From Allium sativum (taxonomy: Eukaryota; Streptophyta; Magnoliopsida; Asparagales; Amaryllidaceae): a DNA stretch of 64,000 nt. The stretch spans positions 769,972,552 through 770,036,551 of the forward strand of contig CM060918.1 of the NCBI GenBank assembly GCA_030737875.1. Direction: 5' to 3'. Shown one piece after another: positions 47,161 through 59,345 of this stretch. A program made the translations under genes and the position numbers. The notes under the pieces were generated by a model that saw only the letters and a program-made list of their open reading frames with translations, was not told the DNA's origin and did no database searches. Each line of letters starts with the position of its first letter. The first letter of the stretch is position 1.

Positions 47161-48599
47161 TGTAATAACCCGAAAATCTGAGCCAATTTAAAAATTTTAT
47201 TTTGGCAATTTTAATGAATTTTGAATATTTAAAATGAATTATTTTAAATAATAACGACGAGAAATTTATTTTGAATAGAATTAGAACATATATATTTATA
47301 TAGATCGTCGTTAGAATATAATTATTTATTTTAAATTATAAAAGGAATTGAAAATGGCGCGGTAGTTTGAAAATTCGATTTCAAAGTTCAAATGAATGTA
47401 CAGGATTCAAAATAAACTGGATTTTAGCGAAACCAAAAATATTAGAATCTATTTGAAAATATCTTTTCAACGAATCCGAAAAATCAAAATTTCATAGCGG
47501 GAATCAAAAGATACGTCCAGCTGAAAATTCAAAATAGTCGTTATGGAATTCTGGCCCTTAAAAATGGAAATTCTGCAAATGACCTCGGTTTTCGAATAAA
47601 CCACTTTTGTTGGATTCGTGATGCCAAGTTATTGCTAGGTTTCAAAATTCATAATTTTCTGATTCAATATGTGAGCGTGGCAAAGGAAAACGCGTTTGAC
47701 CAGTTTTAGTTGATTTTAATCGACTGGAAAATGGCCATTTTTCAAACGGTCTCAGAATTTGACGAGATTAGTTTTGTTAGGACCGTATCGTCAATACGAA
47801 GCTAGAAATATTTTTTTGGGAATTTTTAGAGTTAATATGTGGCCCCGGTAAATTGAAATGTGCGTTCAAATTCAATATACATTGATTTATATTTTTATTT
47901 GACCGGAAACTGATCGTAACAAGCGAATTGAGTTACGAAGCATATCCCATTGCGTTCGGAATGGGGGTAAATAGCTAGGGACTACTGTTGGTGGGTCTCG
48001 TTTGGACTTCGAAATAAAAGTCAACTTTTTGGTGAATTAAAAAGGAAATTAAATAATAATATTTAATGGGTCGCAACCCTTATCCATCCAAAGCCCGGTC
48101 AACCCCCCCCCCCCCCATTCAATCGTTCAAATCGATTTAGGGCAAAAAGAAAAAAAAAGAAAAAAACAAATCGCTCCATCGCTCGTCGTTCTGCCACGTC
48201 GCCGCCCTCACCACTGGACCACCTCCCCCGGCCGACGACGGCCTCCAACACCCCCCCTTACCTCCCCGTCGCCCCTCCTTCCACGCGAGACCCCCCAGGC
48301 CCCCGCAAACTGAAACCCGTACCCCAAGCCCTCCAACCCGCCGTCGTGAACCACTGGTGGCCCACCGCCACCCTCTGACACGCAAACGCCACCCTCCCTT
48401 CGCCTGGCCATCCAATGCCGGCCATGAATCCTCCTCCATTCGAAGAAAGGTGATTTTCTAATTTATTTATTCAGTTTAGATATATTTTAGCAATAAAATA
48501 AAATCAGTTTTGTTTCTATAAAAGGGTATAGATTTTATTTTTCATTTTCAGCATATAGTATCCGCTCTTTCCTTCACGGGGAAGTTACGGGTTCTTACA
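47161..48599 (+). repeat. right LTR of nested element
   Basis: Homologous to 44698-46132 over its full length. GC-rich block 48170-48430 and donor-like AAAG|GTGATT at 48450. Confidence 0.93.
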
Positions 48600-48604
48600 A
48601 AATC

Positions 48605-50087
48605 CCCATAATCGAAATCAACCCACTGCCATCTATCGCACAAGCTTCAGGCTACCACAGTTTAAAAACACTGACTATCTCCTGAAAGACCACCACTAAA
48701 TTCACGCAGTCCCTATCATCTCATCACCCCAAATCTGCACTCCCGCAAAACACTATCAACAAACAGCCTTCTTCCTAATCAAAGCCAAGGTCGTATCCTT
48801 CCTTCCAGACTAGAGAAGCCACAATTCAAATCCTCAACTACGATTCGACCACACGATTCCAATCCCTCTACCACCTTCAAACCTCAAACAACCTCTTCCT
48901 CAAACCCTAATTCGAAAACTACTAGACAATTTTACAAACCCCAGTTTCAGATAACCGAAACCCAAACCAATTCAACGCAAAAACAAGTGCATCGACCCCT
49001 ACTCGAATCCAGTCCTCAACTGAATCACATACTCCGACCATGACTCACGCATCGCCAAAACCATATGTCATAGCAATCAATCAAAACCGTACCATTCACG
49101 AAATCCGCAAGCAATAATAACAATTTTTTTAACAAATCGAGCAGATTGAGAGAGCTACTTGTTTCTAAAACCAATGAAGACGTAAGCTATTGTTTTTGTT
49201 TGATTCGATTGAAATTTGAAGAAATAGGGTGTGAGTTGTTTCAGAAATATAATTAAAAAAAGGAAGGAGCATTTGAGATTTTGTTGATTCTTCTGCTGTT
49301 CTGACCCTTATATACGTGCCTGAGGGAATTGGATAGTTGAAACTAGTTGGCTATATTTTGAGACCATAGGACGTGATATAAGGGTATTTCCCAATTTTTC
49401 ATTTGTTCTCATCCCTTTTTTTGATTTTTCCTCCGTTTTAAACTCTGTGCTTGTTGACTTCTTTTGTTCCTTGGCTTTAAATCATTTAAAAAATTGTTAT
49501 TGTTTGATTTTTTTTAAAAGCAAGTCAAAGTCTTTCTATACAAGAAAAAAAGGAAGAAGGAGAAATAGTTATGTAGTTTCAACTTGGGAAGTTAAACAAG
49601 GGTTGATTCTTGTTTAGTTATAGGGTTTGGTCAAGCCGAGTTTTGGTTCCTTGAGTTTACTTTTGTTTTTCATTTTTTTTCTAGCTGAGTTGTTTTTTGC
49701 TTGGTTTATATTTCTTTTAGGCTAGTCATTTTGTTAGTTGAAAAAAAAAAATTGAGCTTAGTTTTTATTTTTTATCTAATTGAGTAGTTTTGCTTGTTTT
49801 ATTCCGTTTAGTCGAGTCAGTTTGTTAGTTTTTTTCTTTTCCTTTTTGAAAGGTTTTTTTCTCCTTTTCCATTGTTTTTTCAATTTTCTTTTTTGTAAAA
49901 AAAACTAAGTTTTCTTAGTCTATTTTTCAGTTTGCTTTTTAGTTGTGCATTTTCCTGGTTTTGATGGAATGTTTGAGTTGTTCTTCTGGTTTTGATTTTG
50001 AAATAAGACAAGTCGACATGATAGGAATATATGTGGATTACATGTCAGATCTAGCTCTTTAAGAAGCTTCTTTTACTTCAATTAAAC
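48605..50087 (+). other. leader, second part
   Basis: Continues the leader across the nested insertion. A/C-rich and G-poor to about 49140, then T-rich 49380-49990. A donor-like AGAC|GTAAGC near 49182 precedes the T-rich, intron-like part. No gene. Confidence 0.6.
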
Positions 50088-50333
50088 ATGCCTACTATAT
50101 CTTTTGAAGAACTTTTTGAAGACGAACTTAAACTTTTAAATGACGAGAATGAATACATGGAATGTCTCAAAGATAATCGTAATTCCATATCAGCAAAGGA
50201 AATTGTGGTTAAACACTCAAATTTATGGGGTTATGGTAATCTTCATCTGAATGGTAAAAAACATTGTCACGGAAAAATTTGCATGGGAAAGATTTTGATT
50301 TTAGAATTTATTGACATGTCTCTTGTACCTTAA
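50088..50333 (+). CDS. lone small ORF of the non-autonomous element, unknown
   Basis: 81 codons, the only sizeable sense ORF in the internal domain. It has an acidic N-terminal half (FEELFEDELKLLNDENEYME), then a Gly/His/Lys/Cys-rich part (NLHLNGKKHCHGKICMGK). No known domain. It sits where gag-pol would be and is followed within 40 bp by GGCAAGTGTGGGGG, as pol is in the Athila element. It could be a remnant of a larger frame or a captured fragment. Confidence 0.35.
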   Translation: MPTISFEELFEDELKLLNDENEYMECLKDNRNSISAKEIVVKHSNLWGYGNLHLNGKKHCHGKICMGKILILEFIDMSLVP

Positions 50334-51810
50334 AAATTAGATACAAAATCATCACACATCATTTTCGATAGAGGCAAGTGTGGGGGAAAACAGAAAACAT
50401 CACTTTTCATAAAACATTCACCATCATCATAGATTTCATTTTTCATATGATTGGCAAACATGTATAGTGGTTAAACTTAATTTCATTTTACAAATCATTT
50501 TTCATTTAATCTATCTTTTGGTGTTATCTTTCAAATTTAAGAAACGTATTACAATGTGGACATTGTTCAGATCTAGTGTAGGGGGAGACTGCATTTCATT
50601 CATATTTATTTTTCTTAATTATTTTTCCTTTTCATCCATTTAAATAGGACCGTCATGCATTAGTAAGTAGTAGTAACATGCCATAATTTTTAATTTTTAT
50701 TGGAAATATGACTCGTTTTAGATTGATACAACAATATAAGTTAAATATTATTAGTCAGTTGATAGTATTTTTTCTCTCGACTAAGATCGAATAAAAAATA
50801 TAATGAAAAGTTGAATTACAAGTGATAATAGTGCAACTAGTACATAGGTAGATTCTTAGGTGATGGTCATGAAGTCTGTTCTAAATTGTAGTCTTTGTTT
50901 GTGGAGGACTTAAAATACTTATATTGGCTTTTCGAATCTTTAAAACCAAGTTGTGTTAAGATGAAATTGCATAACTCTCTCTTATTTTAATCTTCAATAA
51001 TAATATTCTAAGGGTATCCAATATTGCTTGTAAATCTAGCGTTGGTGTGCAAACCCGCCAACTCTTTCCGACATCTTGCTGACAAAGTCAGCATCGGTAT
51101 TCCTTGGTCACATTTTATGAGTTGGACACCTAAGGATTACTGACATCTTGTTCACAAAGTCAGCGTCGGTCTGCACAATCCACCAAGCTCTTTCCCAACT
51201 CTCCGTCAGTACGCGAGGCAGTGCATGGGTGACATACCTTGATCTTTAAGTTAGGTGTGTGAATTTTCATTTTTATAGAGATAGAGAATAAGCAATGATG
51301 CCTAAGCACTTTTTGACCTTATTGGTTTGACTAGTCATACACAAGGAAATTAGAATACCACTTAGCAAAATGTGACAAGCAAACTAAGAATTTATTTCAT
51401 GGCTTAACTATGTTATCAACTGAACCAATTGACCAAACTAGAGTTTAACATTGGAAAACTTTAATTATGTTGAAAATTTGTGACAAGTTGAGGTATCTAA
51501 AATACAATCAACTGATTAAAAATACTTAACTTAATTTGTTGTACAACTTTCCCGAAAACAAGTCGTGTTTTCATTTTTTTGTTTTCATTTGCATACGCCC
51601 ATTGCATTGATCTAGTAGCATTAGAACCACAACATATTGCATTTGGATTTTGTGGGTAGTATCCGCTGAAAACCCTCACGTGACACCACTCATCCTACTA
51701 GGGACACCTAAAGGTTTACGGCTTGTTGCATACGCTCAATGCAATCGTGTTTCCTACGTAAGTGTGACCTATCTAGTTTAGTTTTTCATTTTTTACTTGA
51801 GGACGAGTGA
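50334..51810 (+). other. 3' UTR with two PPT-like tracts and Athila-conserved blocks
   Basis: AAGTGTGGGGG near 50371 and AGTGTAGGGGG near 50576 are internal tracts. 51006-51260 and 51640-51815 match 7137-7370 and 7760-7930. No ORF. Confidence 0.7.
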
Positions 51811-51826
51811 AAGATAAGTGTGGGGG
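51811..51826 (+). other. terminal polypurine tract
   Basis: AAGATAAGTGTGGGGG, four bases before the right LTR. Confidence 0.85.
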
Positions 51827-51830
51827 TATT

Positions 51831-52991
51831 TGATTAACATAGAAATGTGTTTATTTTATGCTTCTATATCTTATCTTTTGTAAATAAATAAATATTACTT
51901 TGGGTATTTTGTCCTGTGTTTTCACAGGTTTAATAAATGTCTCCTTCATTCAATTAAAGACCAATTGCTAAGAAAAAAAGCTACTTTCCCATATCAACAA
52001 GTTTTCAATCACAAAGGAAGCTGTAGCACACTGGTAAAATCTTGGAAATTTGGACAGAGTGACCTAAGTTCAATCCCTGTCAAGCCGTCTTTTTGCTGAA
52101 GAAAGGAACATTCACACTGCCTCCTTTGCTCTGAAGAATATGTGGACTAGTGTTATATTATAAATATATATTCCTATGTATGTATATAATATATGCACTA
52201 ATAAATATTTGAAGAGTTTGGCATATTTCTCTCAAAGAAATCAAACAGAAATCTTTCATATTTAATTGCCATAGAGAAGAAGATTTGATAGGATCATTAC
52301 CAAAAGGAAGCCCAATCAACTGCCACATGTCAAAGAGGGAGATATTCAAAGAATATCTCATCCAATCATATCTTTTTGCTTTGTAAAGAAAATATTTTAT
52401 AGATTTTTCTTAGGCCCAATAACCACATAGAAAGGAGGCTACATCCCCTATAAATAAAGATGTAATCCCATTGTAAACTATTATCGATGAATTGAGAGTT
52501 TTCTTTTCTTTTCTATACTCCGATTGGATCTAGAAAACTTGTGTTGTCTATTCAATAGATTTGATAGAGCGTGGTTTTCTATTGTATTTATTTCTCATTA
52601 GTGATTGATCTTCTGATTAGATTCAACGGTAATCCTAATTTTTATTTATGTTTGTTCTTTATATTCTGCACTTTTATTTTCTGCATTTATTTCTTTTCTG
52701 CAATTTATTTTTCAAGCAACTTGAGTTGACTATACATTAAATTTGGTAGAGCTCAAGTTGTCTTTGCAATTTTAATTTTCATTAGTGATTGACCGTCTGA
52801 TTAGACTCAACGGTAATCCTAATTTTATTGTTTTCAATCAAACCATTCAAAATTCATCTAACTCGCCCACGAAATATATAAATAATAAAATTTAATTTTC
52901 CTTCCTGTGTTTGACCTGCATACTACACACATGTGCGCTTGTAGTAATTTATTTCAAAATGTGCGCTTTTCTAGTTCCTAGGAAAGCATCA
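51831..52991 (+). repeat. right LTR
   Basis: TGATTAACATAG...GCATCA. TATA box TATAAATA at 52449-52456; Pol III-like boxes at 52023-52078. Confidence 0.9.
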
Positions 52992-53230
52992 TACAAGGTT
53001 TTGGCGCCGTTGTTGGGGAGTAATAATTAAATTTTATTATTTATTTAATTTACGATTCATGTTAGTTTTTATTTTATTTTTTTCTTTTGTTTTCTTGTAT
53101 ACATAGAGAGAAAAATCTTGGTTAGTTGATTTGGTATTATTTGTTGATACCACAATCTCTAAACCAAGAAAAAATACTTACCAAATATCCTTGATTTCAT
53201 TTCTTTTTTTTCTCCATTTATTTCCTTCTT
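52992..53230 (+). other. second PBS and leader stub after the right LTR
   Basis: 53002-53019 reads TGGCGCCGTTGTTGGGGA (tRNA-Asp PBS, two mismatches). The following 200 bp match 43970-44170, then similarity ends near 53225. Confidence 0.8.
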
Positions 53231-55198
53231 ATATTTCATATTATTTTTTATTTGCTATCCTAAATTCTTTTTTTGGTATTACTTATTGATACCACAATTA
53301 TTTGTCGAACAAGGTAATCCTAATTTTATTATTTGGTATTATTTGTTGATACCACAATTTCTTTTCTGTTTTTAGCGATGTTGTCCCTATGGTTGATATC
53401 ACATTATCTATCTGTTAGTTCTAAACAAAACATTATTATTTTTCAATCTAAAATGCATGAGTGTATATAAGTCTCATTACTCCAATTAATCCATGCTTAG
53501 GAGATTATTCTCTCGTCCATGCATACTACCTAGTATCCACCTAACTTTACATTAAAATCAATTTTAATATAATAAAATTAAATTAAAAAAATTGGGCATA
53601 GATAAACTCTTTGAAGACTGAAACTTTACATAAAAAATGAAAAACAATAAAAAAGATACAATATATGTGAAATACAAATGAATTATCATCTTATATTTCA
53701 TAACGAAATCTTATTTGAAATTACCTGATAGCTATAGCAAAAAATCATATTTTAAATGAGGAATATAAGTCCTATATTTGATTAAATTCGACTTCATAAT
53801 TTACATGGATTTGAAGCACCACCTTTCATTTATTTTACTTTAGAAATTTATGGCTAGGAAGCCATTAATTTTTTACCACGGGGAATAGAGGAGAGAAAGA
53901 AAATGGATTGTCAGATGATTGAGTGAAATAAATGAATGACAGGATACTTTTATTAGAAAAATAAAAAACATTAATTTCCAACTTCTTCATTAAAAAACAT
54001 TCCATCTTTAATTTTCCTTCACTCCCAATTAAATCTAATCAAATCTAATTATTCTCTCCATTAATATGCATAGTCGACCATAAATGGAGGTTGTTCGACC
54101 CCCATTGTTTCTAAAATGAGCTTAGTAATTAATTTATTCAAATAGAATTTGCTATTAATTTATATTTTATTATCTAGGCACATGTATAATTATTATGTAT
54201 GCACTTTACTAAATCTCAATGACACTAAAAAAGTAGTAATGACATAAAAGGAGGTTGTTCGACCCCATTGTTTCTAAAAAATTGACCACTACCTTGTATT
54301 CTTAATTCAAAATGTCGAATCTTGTCATCGCACAACTATTCCTAAGCCGACCTAAAACCCAACAATACTATATCTACCTTGTACATAACGAACTTACGTC
54401 ATCTCTATCCAGTTTCCATTCGACCGTGTAAATATATCGTACCAAAAAGCTTCTCTTCATTTTCTTTATACTTTAAGAAACCAGAAGAAAATAGCATGTC
54501 TCCACTTCAAACGAACAGCTAGAATTCCATAACCTCTTTCCTCACCAATCTTTCGAACCCCGAACCTATTCGTATGATGTTCTACTACTAAATTATAGAA
54601 CTCCTCGAGATCTGGCATCTGATCGGTTGTGATGAGTTTTTGGGCGACATGGTGATCGGCAATGGGGACTGAAGGTGTTGCGGATGTGGGTTTCGCTGGC
54701 ACTAAACAGTGAGTCGGAGGAAGGAAGTTCGAATGTGAGCTGGAATTGATGGGTTCGTATATGGGAACATGCGAACTGAGGATTGTGTGGATGAAGAAAG
54801 TTTAGTTTTGGACGGGGAGCAGCAACACGTGTACAAGTTTTATAAAATGAAGGTGCAGAAGGAGAAAGTAACGAGAGCAGAAGTAGAAAGGATCGAGACT
54901 GTTGTTTTACAACAAAAAATGAGACAGCTTAGAAACTGGAAGTTTGGGGAGTTACTGCGGATGAGTGGGGCCGAAGAAACTGTTAAGGTGGTGGACTGGA
55001 ACATGAAGACTGCGTGGGTATGAAGCTTAGATGCAATAGGGAAAAAACACATAAAAAGACTAGTAGTTTGTTCACATTGAAAAAGGAAGTTTGATTCAGA
55101 AGTAGCATGAAAAACGGTGGGCAGTTGGAATATGTGGTGAACGTAGAACATGGTAGGAGGTATGTGAAGCCTTACCGATGCGTGGGGGGGTCTATCTC
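53231..55198. other. unassigned DNA
   Basis: Mostly AT-rich. A GGTATTATTTGTTGATACC-type inverted repeat recurs near 53275 and 53335. A phrase GGAGGTTGTTCGACC...CATTGTTTCTAAA is duplicated at 54086-54115 and 54250-54278. The ORFs at 54466-54702 (-) and 54769-55023 (+) have no recognisable domain; the + frame is charged (KVQKEKVTRAEVERIETVVL) but unsupported. Confidence 0.4.
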
Positions 55199-55202
55199 GT
55201 GG

Positions 55203-55205
<3 letters not shown>

Positions 55206-55295
<90 letters not shown>

Positions 55296-55304
55296 GTGTG
55301 TGTG
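55206..55304. repeat. compound (TA)n(TG)n microsatellite
   Basis: About 21 TA units, then about 18 TG units, then interrupted TGTA/TG. Confidence 0.95.
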
Positions 55305-55818
55305 AACGAAGTAACGAAGGGACGCATGAACATGTTTGAACGATGGAATGTTGACAGTGAGGTGGGACTTCGAACGCAGGTTGATGGGAAGAAAGAAGAA
55401 AAAATGGGTAGAATGAAGTTTTAAATATAACGTTAAGGCATGATAAAAATAAAAGGAAGAAAAAAAGAAATGGGTTGCATTGAAGACGTGATGTGCATGC
55501 TGTGTATACCGAGGCAATGGGGAATAAATAATAAATGAAGGCAACAGGCATGCGTGGTGAAGGAGCAGTTTGAGGAAGATGAAATCAATAGGAACCGCGT
55601 GGCAATATATGCATTAAATAGTGATATTAGTAAATTAACGTAAGTGGGTTTAGTTTAATACTTAAGAAATTTATTAATTAATTTAATCACATTATTTTAA
55701 ATAATTATCACTTATTCCTATGATAATAGAATGGAACAAAACTAAAAACGCTAGAATCATATTTTCAAGCGTTGCATTTTGGAAATAGTCTGGACAGATT
55801 TGGAAATAGCAGAAGTTT
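55305..55818. other. unassigned DNA
   Basis: No feature supported. It forms the left flank of the 55819 element; the presumed TSD would be AGTTT (55814-55818), with its partner outside the window. Confidence 0.5.
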
Positions 55819-58715
55819 TGTAATGACCCGCATTTTCTGCGATATATAATTAATTTATTTAATTATATAATTGGTGATTTAGAGAAGCTAATGATCGTTT
55901 AATTAAATAATATTTAATATTTAATAAATAATTATAATATAATAATATATTATAATTTCGAAATAGTCGGAAATGGTGAAATTCACAATATCGTGTGAAT
56001 TGAATAGCATACGAGATTTGGTGGAGTTTCAATTCGAAATATAATAATGATTATATTGAATCGACGATAGTTGAACGTATAGTTTATAATATATTTATAA
56101 ACGAGCTTGAAATGGCGCTGCAGTTCGCTATTTGGCGATTCGACCTTCAACTGAATGTATAGGAATCGTTTTAAGCCGGATTTCTGTGAAACAAGAAATG
56201 TGTGGAGCATGTGGAGTATATCTTTCTAGTGGAAGAGAAAAATCGGGATTTCGTCGGGTAAATTTTGATGTACGTCCAAATCAAATTTCAGAAAAGTCGC
56301 TGCGGAATTCCTTTATAATTCGTAACGCTTTATATACGTTATAAAAGGATTTTCGATATAAATTGAATATCGATAAATCTGAAATCTGAAATATCAAGCT
56401 GTAAATTCTGATATGATATTCTGAAGCTGTACGATATCATATGTGGAGATTTACGATAATATAAATTTATTTATATTTAATTTAATAATATTTAAATATA
56501 TTTATATATTTAAATGGGTCATCCAGAGCTTTTAAAATAGCCGGTTTTGCAAACGAAGTCGGAATTCGACGAAACCAGTTTTGTTGGATCTGCAATATCA
56601 AATAGTTGTTAGATTTGCAGTTTCGTGATTTTTAGAGTCACTGTGTGGCCGTACGGATTTTTAGAGTGAAAAACAGTCAGTATTTCGATAGTTAAAAATA
56701 CGCTGTGTAAGCAAACGAAGTCGGAATTCGACGAAATCAGTTTCATTGGGACCGTGATGTCAAACTCTAGCAGCATGTCAGTTTTCATGATTTTTGAATA
56801 TCACATGTAGATGCAGTGATTTTTAAGAACGCAAGACGAGGGGAAAATCATTAAAATAAAATAGGAAAAATCAAAATAAAAATATCCTAAACAATTTCTG
56901 ATCCTTAAGAGGCCACGCAGACTTTTTCTCCACCACAAACTCACTGATAAAAACACGGGATCAAAATATCCAGCCCTCAGAACAAAACCGCACAAAAGAA
57001 AAATGAAATCAAAAGAGAGAACAATTCTAAAATCCCAAAGAGAAATTGTTTGAGTTCCTCTTGAAATTTGCCTTATCACCAGTACCAGTTTATAGTACTC
57101 GACGCCAAGAAACTCGGGTTCGGAAGTTGACCGCATACCTAGGGTTGGGTTTGGCTTGTTAATGGGTCATCGAGGTGGAAATTTGGGTTTGTATTTTAGT
57201 GGATTTGTGGATTTCGGGTTTGTGTAGGATTTCTGGAGGGTCTCGGTGGTGGTTTTCGATGGGTTCCTGTGCTGGAAGGCTCGCGATGCACTGGAGATGG
57301 CACGCTCGAGCTCTCTGAAACGGGTAGGGAAAGGAGCGGCTGTCGAAGAGGAAGTCAGGGGTGGAAGTGTGGTGGTGTTCGGTGGAGCGATGGTGTTAGA
57401 ATCGGTGCTTGAAATTTTGGAAATGGTGTGGACTGGCTATAGGCAGCAGGCGTATGAATTGGGGAAGGAAGGGTAAACACGGTGGGCTTAAATGAAGCGG
57501 GTCTGGGCTTGGGATGGGTCGGGGGGATGAAGGGTAAAGGCCCAATCAAATTTAATTAAGTTTTAATTTAATTTAAACAGTACTCTAACTTTTAATGCTA
57601 ATATCTAACACACACAGTATCAGATTAATGAACCGTGAGTTGCGTTGGGATCGTATGGACGGACACTACACAATGGAACTGACCGCGAGTCAATCCGAGC
57701 TCATTACAATTTATGGCGAAATAAATTGTTCGACTGAATCAATGAACTCAAACCAATATTTATCGGTTAACGCGCAAATGTGAGTAAATCTCACCAACTC
57801 TGAACAGTTTATAATTTCATGTTGTATTTTAGAACTGTTAAATATTGTCTGATTTACTGTGTGTTGATTGTTTGATTGAACTGCTAGTCAGTTAGTTAAA
57901 TTTCTATATTGATTCTGTTTAACAGAATATATCATATGGAACTGAAAGTGATGTTATCTATATTGTCTAACATCTGTAATGCAGGGAAACAGGTTGGAGG
58001 AATCCGACTGGATTCCTCAACAGTTATTTTATTGTTTTTCATATATTTTGATATATGATGTGAAGTATAACCTGTTGTTGATTGTGTGTGTATGGACGAT
58101 ATTGAACATCGTGATTTGATATGATTGAATACCATAACATACCGAAATGTTGAAAAAGGGAATATTTTCAAAGTGATATTTGAAAATGAAATATTTATAA
58201 ATGGGATATTTATAAATAAGAGATATTTATAAAGTGGAATATTTATAAATAAGGAATATTTATAAATTGGAATATTCATAAATAGGAGACACATAGAAAA
58301 AGAAAATAATCTCAAAACATTTTCTTTGAGTGGAAAGGCCTGTGTGGCGGGTTTGGGGATTTTCCCGATGCTCCCGATACAAAGGAGGTTATGGCGAATT
58401 TTCCCGAAAATTTAAGGAGTTAGAATATTTTAAGAATAAATTTGAAAAAGGGAATATTTGCAAACCATTTGCAAATAGAATAAAATAGAGAAAAGAAATA
58501 TTTGTAAACCATTTACAAATAGAATTGAAAGGGGAATATTTAGAAAATAAATAGAGTTAATAAAAAGGAAATTGGGTTATAAAGGAAACCGTTATAAAAA
58601 GGAAAACGTTATTAAAAGGACATTTATAAAGTGAAGAACCGTCACTAATAGTAAATCTTTATAAATGAATAATCGTGTTAAAAAGGGGATCTTTTTAAAA
58701 TGGATAAACGTCATC

Positions 58716-58935
58716 GAAAGGAGATAATCGAATATGGTATTCGAAGTTAGTTAATCGAATATAGACATTCGAAAGGAGATAATCGAATATGGTATTCGAA
58801 GTTAGTTAATCGAATATAGACATTCGAAAGGAGATAATCAAATATGGTATTCGAAGTTAGTTAATCGAATATAGACATTCGAAAGGAGTTAATCGAATAT
58901 GGTATTCGAAAGTTAGTTAATCGAATATGTTATTC
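58716..58935. repeat. 55-bp tandem repeat, four copies
   Basis: Units start at 58716, 58771, 58826 and 58881. Each contains two inverted repeats, TCGAATATGGTATTCGA and TCGAATATAGACATTCGA. Confidence 0.95.
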
Positions 58936-59345
58936 GAAAGGGGTTAGTCAAGTCAAGTTAGCCAAATAAAGTTAACCAGTTATAGTTAATCAGTTTGTGT
59001 TAACCAGTTGGAGTTAATTAGTTAGAGTTAATCGATTAGAGTTAAACCGAACTAGAGTTAATCAAATATAGTTATTTGAGACAGAGTTAGTCAAACATAG
59101 TATTTAGGGTAAGTTGCCATCTTGTACGACTGCTAGCGTAATTCGCAGGGCTGTAAATAGCCTACGGCGGTCGGATGTTTCATGAGGGAGTCAGGCGTAA
59201 CCATTGTGATCGCTGCGATCTAGAGTCAAGCGAATGGAGTTTAATCGAATATTAGTTATTCGATAGGAGTTAATCGAGTTGATCGAGTTGAGAAATAAGT
59301 TAAGGTAAATAAGTTGAGTTGATCGGGTGGTTCGACCAAGTTAGT

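Larger units (their letters stand above)
44698..48599 (+). mobile_element. nested non-autonomous Tekay-type element
   Basis: A 3902-bp element: LTRs 44698-46132 (1435 bp) and 47161-48599 (1439 bp), internal 1028 bp. TSD AAATC at 44693-44697 and 48600-48604 is exact. PBS for iMet at 46135 and PPT at 47148 are present. No gag or pol. LTRs have clearly more differences than the 25823 element, including a longer C run (near 48105) in the right copy, so it is older. Confidence 0.95.
42778..52991 (+). mobile_element. Athila-derived non-autonomous element (LARD-like)
   Basis: Two LTRs (1164 and 1161 bp, diverged but clearly homologous) flank an internal domain with a tRNA-Asp PBS, a long leader, a lone 81-codon ORF and a 3' UTR matching the Athila element at 6880-7930. 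Gag and pol are absent. It is interrupted by the nested element at 44698-48599. LTR ends are TGATTAAC...GCATCA. No TSD can be shown because the right LTR is followed by another PBS. Confidence 0.85.

Noticed and set aside
54840..55544. 234-codon ORF on -
   Set aside because: It is open because it crosses the (TA)(TG) microsatellite, giving alternating IY and HT residues. No domain is seen.
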